From Pedobacter sp. UBA4863 (GTDB lineage: Bacteria > Bacteroidota > Bacteroidia > Sphingobacteriales > Sphingobacteriaceae), in assembly GCF_002399615.1 (NCBI RefSeq), contig NZ_DHDZ01000012.1, positions 1-18,495 of the forward strand: a stretch of DNA of 18,495 bases. The letters run 5' to 3'. The notes under the pieces are model-generated. The model was not told the origin of the DNA and searched no databases. It saw only the letters and a program-made list of their open reading frames with translations. Each line of letters opens with the position of its first letter. Position 1 is the first letter of the stretch. The position numbers and the translations under genes were made by a program. Shown piece by piece: positions 15,246 to 18,495 of the stretch.

Positions 15246-15405
15246 TAAACCCGATTGCAGTGGAAATACTTTTTTGTTGCGTCATTTCGACGAGGAACGA
15301 GGAGAAATCTGCAAGATAATAGCAATGCTTATAGATTTCTCTCTGCGTTCGAAATGACGGCGAACAGAAAACAAAAAGTATTTATAACGAAAAGCGGGGC
15401 TACCG
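15246..15405 (+). repeat. REP/MITE-like element, copy B, with long nested palindrome
   Basis: It starts TAAACCCGATTG (15246-15257) and ends AAAGCGGGGCTACCG (15391-15405), the same ends as copy A at 10112-10182. The interior is a long imperfect palindrome. Outer arms are AAATACTTTTTTGTT (15264-15278) against AACAAAAAGTATTT (15370-15383). Middle arms are CGTCATTTCGA (15280-15290) against TCGAAATGACG (15349-15359). Inner arms are GAGAAATCT (15302-15310) against AGATTTCTC (15333-15341). It lies between ruvX and the sigma-factor gene. A 67-codon ORF across it is a by-product. Confidence 0.6.
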
Positions 15406-15447
15406 AAAATAGTATTACTGAAAAAGCTTTTCCTAAAACAAATAAAA

Positions 15448-15455
15448 TATTTTTG
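15448..15455 (+). promoter_or_regulatory. Candidate -7 box upstream of the sigma-factor gene
   Basis: TATTTTTG matches TAnnTTTG, ending 79 nt before the TTG start. A TTTT at 15428 is near the -33 position. The match lies in AT-rich DNA, so chance is possible. Confidence 0.35.
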
Positions 15456-15534
15456 TAATAGGATGCAACGTTTTGAAAATCATATTGTCTTTTAATCAGA
15501 ACGCTTTAAAGAACGGAAAAAGAACGCTACAAAT

Positions 15535-16086
15535 TTGGAAACAGTTTACATAGATAAGCATGCAGATTTAGTAAACGAATGTCGAAAGGGCAATCGGAAG
15601 GCACAATTTGAAATATACAAGTTGTATGCTACGGCTATGTACAATGTGGCGCTGCGCATTGTTAATGATGATGCAGAGGCCGAAGATGTTTTGCAAGAAG
15701 CTTTTTTGGACGCTTTTAACCGCATTGCAGATTTTAGGCAAGAAACAACCTTTGGGTTGTGGCTAAAACAAATTGTGATTAACAGGTCTATCAATTATCT
15801 GCGTAAGCGAAAAATGGAAACGATTAGTGTAGATGAGGTAGATGTGCCAGAAGAGCAAGAGCCAGATTTTGAGGAAACACATTTAAAGGTAGAAGCTATA
15901 AAAAGTGCCATGGCACAGCTACCAGATGGTTATAGAGTGGTGTTAAGTTTATATCTTTTTGAAGGGTACGACCACGAGGAGATTGCACATATATTAAAAA
16001 TAACAGAGAATACATCGCGTACACAGTATATGCGAGCAAAAAGAAAATTGAATAGTTTATTAGTAACGAGAGGAGTAGCAAGATGA
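15535..16086 (+). CDS. ECF-type RNA polymerase sigma factor
   Basis: The 183-residue protein has sigma region 2 at about 20-90 (DDAEAEDVLQEAFLDAFNRI, WLKQIVINRSINYLRKR) and region 4 at about 120-175 (LPDGYRVVLSLYLFEGYDHEE, IAHILKITENTSRTQYMRAK), the compact ECF layout. It would direct RNA polymerase to a specific set of promoters, probably stress or envelope genes. The start is TTG at 15535: the frame is closed by TAA at 15493-15495, no ATG lies between, and the first internal Met (residue 35) is inside region 2. No strong ribosome site is placed right; GGAAAAAG is about 15 nt upstream. Its stop overlaps the next gene by 4 bases (ATGA), so it is translationally coupled to the membrane protein that may control it. 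Confidence 0.92.
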   Translation: METVYIDKHADLVNECRKGNRKAQFEIYKLYATAMYNVALRIVNDDAEAEDVLQEAFLDAFNRIADFRQETTFGLWLKQIVINRSINYLRKRKMETISVDEVDVPEEQEPDFEETHLKVEAIKSAMAQLPDGYRVVLSLYLFEGYDHEEIAHILKITENTSRTQYMRAKRKLNSLLVTRGVAR

Positions 16087-16616
16087 GCAATAAATTAGAG
16101 GGGTTTGTAAAACACAACAAAAAGGAATTTGAAATAAAAGGCCCTTCAGATACCCTTTGGAGTAAAATAGAAGCAGAATTAGATAAAAAAAAACCTGCTA
16201 AAAAGTCCTTTGGCATGTATCAGTGGATGAGTATAGCGGCCATGTTAATACTTACCGTAGGGATTTATTTTGGCTACCAGTATAGAAAAATAAACGCAGA
16301 AATTATGGTAGCCGATATTAACCCAGGTTTAGGAAAGAAAGAGATAAGGTTTACCAGTTTGATTGAAGAAAAAAGAGATAGCCTGCTCATTTTTGCGGAT
16401 ACAGATCCCGTGCTTTATCAAAAATTTACCACAGACATGGGTAAGTTAGATCAAGATTACCAAGCGTTAAGAAAACAGCTACAAACCAGCCCAAACAAGG
16501 CCGTAGTAAGCAAGGCGATGATGAGAAATTTGGAAATCCAGCTGCAAATGATCAGCCAGCAGTTACATATTATCAATCAAGTTAATCAATATAAAAAAGA
16601 GGAGAAAACCATTTAA
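16083..16616 (+). CDS. Single-pass membrane protein, putative unusual anti-sigma factor
   Basis: The 177-residue protein has a short basic and acidic N-terminal part (1-45, with PSDTLWSKIEAEL), one transmembrane helix at about 46-64 (YQWMSIAAMLILTVGIYFGY), and a C-terminal domain predicted helical or coiled coil at about 117-170 (heptad-like LDQDYQALRKQL, NLEIQLQMISQQLHIINQ). There is no cysteine, so the zinc anti-sigma motif is absent, and I do not recognise a known anti-sigma domain. The role is inferred from a 4-base overlap with the ECF sigma gene and the N-in topology with a soluble N-terminal segment. Genes like this are often annotated hypothetical in this position. It could instead be a signal receptor or a helper protein. 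Confidence 0.7.
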   Translation: MSNKLEGFVKHNKKEFEIKGPSDTLWSKIEAELDKKKPAKKSFGMYQWMSIAAMLILTVGIYFGYQYRKINAEIMVADINPGLGKKEIRFTSLIEEKRDSLLIFADTDPVLYQKFTTDMGKLDQDYQALRKQLQTSPNKAVVSKAMMRNLEIQLQMISQQLHIINQVNQYKKEEKTI

Positions 16617-16649
16617 TACATTATTTCGTTCGACGTCGGTTATAATGTA
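16617..16649. promoter_or_regulatory. Palindromic region between the membrane-protein and solenoid genes
   Basis: TACATTAT (16617-16624) and ATAATGTA (16642-16649) are perfect inverted arms. An inner palindrome CGACGTCG (16631-16638) lies off-centre. The structure is in the 83-nt gap and could be a protein-binding operator or an mRNA hairpin that tunes expression of the downstream gene. No T-run, so not a terminator. Confidence 0.35.
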
Positions 16650-16699
16650 ATTAAAACAAGTTTGCTCTACACAACATATTTTAAAACAACAGTAGAAAG

Positions 16700-18076
16700 A
16701 TGAAAAAAATCATATTTAGCATATTGGCCTTAGTTTGGGTTTTTATGCAAGCAAACGCACAAGAGGGCGGGCTGCCTCCAATTCCGGCAACTCCGGCAAC
16801 GCCAGCTGTAGAGGCTTATAGTAATAGCACGTTAAATAGCAATACCACCACTATAACAACACGTACCAAAACAGCTAAAAACGGCAAAACCGAAGTGGTT
16901 ACAGAGCGCTTCTCGTCAAGCTCACAGCAAGATCAGTATGATGATCCTCAAAGAACAAAGTCTTTTTCAAAATCTTATCATCTTGGCAGGGGCGATAAAG
17001 TAAACGTTGCTAATATCTACGGAAACATTATGGTTAAAACTTGGGATAAAAACGAAGTAAAAGTAGATGCAGACATTAGGGCTTTTGCCAATTCGGAAGA
17101 GGAAGCACAAAAGCTAATCGACAATGTAACTATCACGAGCTCAAAAAATGGTGATGAAGCGGTTTTTAAGACCCAAATGGAAGACAGAAACGGCAGCTGG
17201 GGCAATGGTAGCAGAAACGGGAAGAGATGGCGTAGAGAAGTAAAAATATTTATGACCGTTTATTTGCCCAGCAGTGCATCCTTAACCGTATCTCAGCAAT
17301 ATGGAAATGTTGAAATACCCGATTTTTCTGGACCAACGGCGCTAAAGGTACAGTATGGTAAACTTGTAACGGGCAATTTGAGCAACGCAAACAATTTTAT
17401 ATCGGCACAATATACCAGTGTAGATTTAAAGGACGTGAACAAAGCCACCATAAAGCAACAGTATGGAAGTGGTTTAACCATTTCGTCTATAGGCGATTTA
17501 ACACTTAACGCACAATACGCTACAGTTCGCATAGGCGATATTAAGAGAAATGCAAGCATTAAACAGCAATATGGAAGTGGCTTAAGCATACAGTCGGTAG
17601 ATAATTTAGATTTAGAGGCACAATATGCTTCGGTAAAAATAGGAACGGTTAGAGGAGATGCAGGAATTAAAGTGCAATATGGGAGCGGTTTAACTATTGA
17701 GCAGGTAGGTAATCTGAGCCTTACATCGCAGTATGCCGGCGTAAGTGTAGGTAGATTAACCGGAAATTTAACGGCAAAAGCGCAATATAGCTCCAGGTTT
17801 ACGATCAATAAGATAGAGGCAACGAGTAAAATAGTTAACCTAGATACAGAATATACTACTATTACATTGGGCTTTGCTACCAGTTATGGAGGAAACCTAA
17901 ATGTAGATACCCATTATTCGAGTTTTAAAGCAGGAGAAAATACCAATGCAAGAAAAGTTGGAGATGAGGATAACAGAAGAAATAGCACTAGCAAAGAGTA
18001 TAGCGGTACTATTGGAAGGGGAGGCGCCTCTAACGTTAAGGTAACGGCCAGATATGGTTCGGTAACTTTTAGATAA
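16700..18076 (+). CDS. Secreted DUF4097-like beta-solenoid protein with 18-residue QY repeats
   Basis: The 458-residue protein starts with a signal peptide (MKKIIFSILALVWVFMQANA|Q). A low-complexity Pro/Thr/Ser-rich linker follows to about 90. Then come two DUF4097-type strands with IYGNIMVKTW (106-115), and the repeat region 200-410. There a Gln-Tyr pair recurs at 200, 218, 237, 254, 272, 290, 308, 326, 344 and 362, almost exactly every 18 residues, then looser (E384-Y385, H405-Y406). Two half-units alternate, QYGSGLTI and QYA.V.IG, giving 36-residue units (108 bp). This fits a right-handed parallel beta-helix with an aromatic ladder. DUF4097 proteins are called putative adhesins; the real role is unclear. 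It is third in the sigma cluster, 83 nt after the membrane gene, and ends before a terminator. A likely target or sensor partner of the sigma factor, by inference. Confidence 0.82.
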   Translation: MKKIIFSILALVWVFMQANAQEGGLPPIPATPATPAVEAYSNSTLNSNTTTITTRTKTAKNGKTEVVTERFSSSSQQDQYDDPQRTKSFSKSYHLGRGDKVNVANIYGNIMVKTWDKNEVKVDADIRAFANSEEEAQKLIDNVTITSSKNGDEAVFKTQMEDRNGSWGNGSRNGKRWRREVKIFMTVYLPSSASLTVSQQYGNVEIPDFSGPTALKVQYGKLVTGNLSNANNFISAQYTSVDLKDVNKATIKQQYGSGLTISSIGDLTLNAQYATVRIGDIKRNASIKQQYGSGLSIQSVDNLDLEAQYASVKIGTVRGDAGIKVQYGSGLTIEQVGNLSLTSQYAGVSVGRLTGNLTAKAQYSSRFTINKIEATSKIVNLDTEYTTITLGFATSYGGNLNVDTHYSSFKAGENTNARKVGDEDNRRNSTSKEYSGTIGRGGASNVKVTARYGSVTFR

Positions 18077-18096
18077 ATAAGACCTAAATTAGACTT

Positions 18097-18128
18097 AAGG
18101 GAGTGTAATTATTTATGCTCCCTTTTTT
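18097..18128 (+). terminator. Terminator of the sigma-solenoid cluster
   Basis: AAGGGAG (18097-18103) pairs with CTCCCTT (18118-18124) around a 14-nt loop, followed by T's to 18128. It lies 21 nt past the solenoid gene stop. Confidence 0.8.
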
Positions 18129-18165
18129 GTACCAATGTTTTTCTTGTTAATCCCGCTGTCCGCTG

Positions 18166-18269
18166 TTCGACATTTGCAATGTCGAATTCCTATCTGTGCA
18201 TTTGTAATGCACATAGCTATTGCAGATTAAAAACCTGCCGATAAAGCTTCGGAATTACAAATTTCGAAG
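18166..18269. repeat. Three-hairpin REP-like cluster with ATTTGYAAT core
   Basis: Three tight hairpins with 3-nt loops lie in 104 nt. First: TTCGACATT/AATGTCGAA, loop TGC (18166-18186). Second: TGTGCATT/AATGCACA, loop TGT (18195-18213). Third: CTTCGGAATT/AATTTCGAAG with one G-U, loop ACA (18247-18269). All carry ATTTGYAAT or its complement at the tip. Such palindromes resemble RAYT-associated REP sequences I recall in Bacteroidota; no transposase is in the window. Confidence 0.55.
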
Positions 18270-18286
18270 AGCAAAATTACCCGATG

Positions 18287-18495
18287 TTATTTCGGTTGGA
18301 ACATGTTAGAGTATTTCAAATCTCCACCGTTATTTAGGTCAAGCATTTTTTGTAGTTGCAGGTTATATAGCTCTTTCAGCTCTGGCGGATTGATGATTTT
18401 TACATTGCCCATCCATTGGAAAATCCAACGAAGTTTATTTGAAAAAACATTTGGATGTTCATAATTTTTTTGTTATAACCTGAGCTCGATTAATC
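18287..18495 (-). pseudogene. 3' fragment of WYL-domain regulator, disrupted
   Basis: On the minus strand the frame ending TAA at 18287-18289 reads, from 18472 downward, QKNYEHPNVFSNKLRWIFQW, then MGNVKIINPPELKEL and a basic tail ending YSNMFQPK. This looks like the end of a WYL-type (YafY-like) transcriptional regulator, where LRWIFQWMGNVKII matches the strand-helix near the end of the WYL domain. The same frame continues upstream as LIELRL but has a TAA at 18473-18475 just before QKN. The gene is therefore interrupted by a stop codon (or an indel in the adjacent seven-A run) or is a remnant. The rest lies beyond the window. The family call is from short motif recall. Confidence 0.5.

Noticed and set aside
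15255..15458. 67-codon plus-strand ORF between ruvX and the sigma gene
   Set aside because: It runs through the palindromic repeat element (copy B), so the open frame follows from the repeat sequence.
17459..17782. 108-bp direct repeats considered as a CRISPR-like or satellite array
   Set aside because: They are in frame within the solenoid gene, encode 36-residue units, vary at synonymous and other sites, and have no unique spacers.
17293..17808. 171-codon minus-strand ORF
   Set aside because: It is antisense to the QY repeats of the solenoid; the period of the coding strand creates a long open frame on the other strand.

Overview
The window looks like a chromosomal segment of a Bacteroidota bacterium, most likely Sphingobacteriaceae (Pedobacter-like). 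The reasons are AT-rich DNA, several TAnnTTTG promoter boxes, few Shine-Dalgarno sites, many secreted proteins and lipoproteins, and families typical of this phylum: DUF3078, CarboxypepD_reg-like proteins, glucosaminidase-LysM proteins, and a sigma factor next to a DUF4097-like protein. The genus is inferred from style; there is no marker such as 16S rRNA.

Left edge (1-275): a broken IS982-family transposase, cut off in mid-gene, then a promoter. Next come two plus-strand genes, a secreted M14 zinc carboxypeptidase (275-2962) and a FrnE-like DsbA oxidoreductase (3241-3957). A bidirectional terminator (about 4064-4101) separates them from a long minus-strand region. Minus-strand genes, left to right, are a lipoprotein S41 tail-specific protease, a secreted TPR protein and a small lipoprotein. 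A plus-strand YbjQ-family gene (8194-8517) follows. After it come ffh (SRP GTPase), a DUF3078 outer-membrane barrel candidate, a small HExxH membrane protein coupled to a secreted CarboxypepD_reg-like protein, a tandem pair of glucosaminidase-LysM proteins (one lipoprotein, one secreted), an O-methyltransferase and ruvX/yqgF. The last six are read ruvX to omt, then the two glucosaminidases, then the CarboxypepD_reg/HExxH pair.

Right part (15535-18076): a plus-strand cluster of an ECF-type sigma factor (TTG start), an overlapping single-pass membrane protein that may be an unusual anti-sigma factor, and a secreted beta-solenoid with a strict 18-residue Gln-Tyr period. A terminator ends it. The right edge holds three tight hairpins with a shared core and the 3' fragment of a WYL-type regulator, apparently disrupted.

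Most genes are housekeeping or envelope genes: proteases, peptidoglycan hydrolases, lipoproteins and an outer-membrane barrel. The less ordinary material is in the gaps. Several REP/MITE-like palindromic elements occur, including two with the same ends but different contents. Three minus-strand genes have promoter boxes so close to ATG that their mRNAs may be leaderless or nearly so. A near-identical ~20-nt sequence lies in inverted orientation at the two ends of the window. I found no tRNA, rRNA, CRISPR array, prophage or recognisable defence system.
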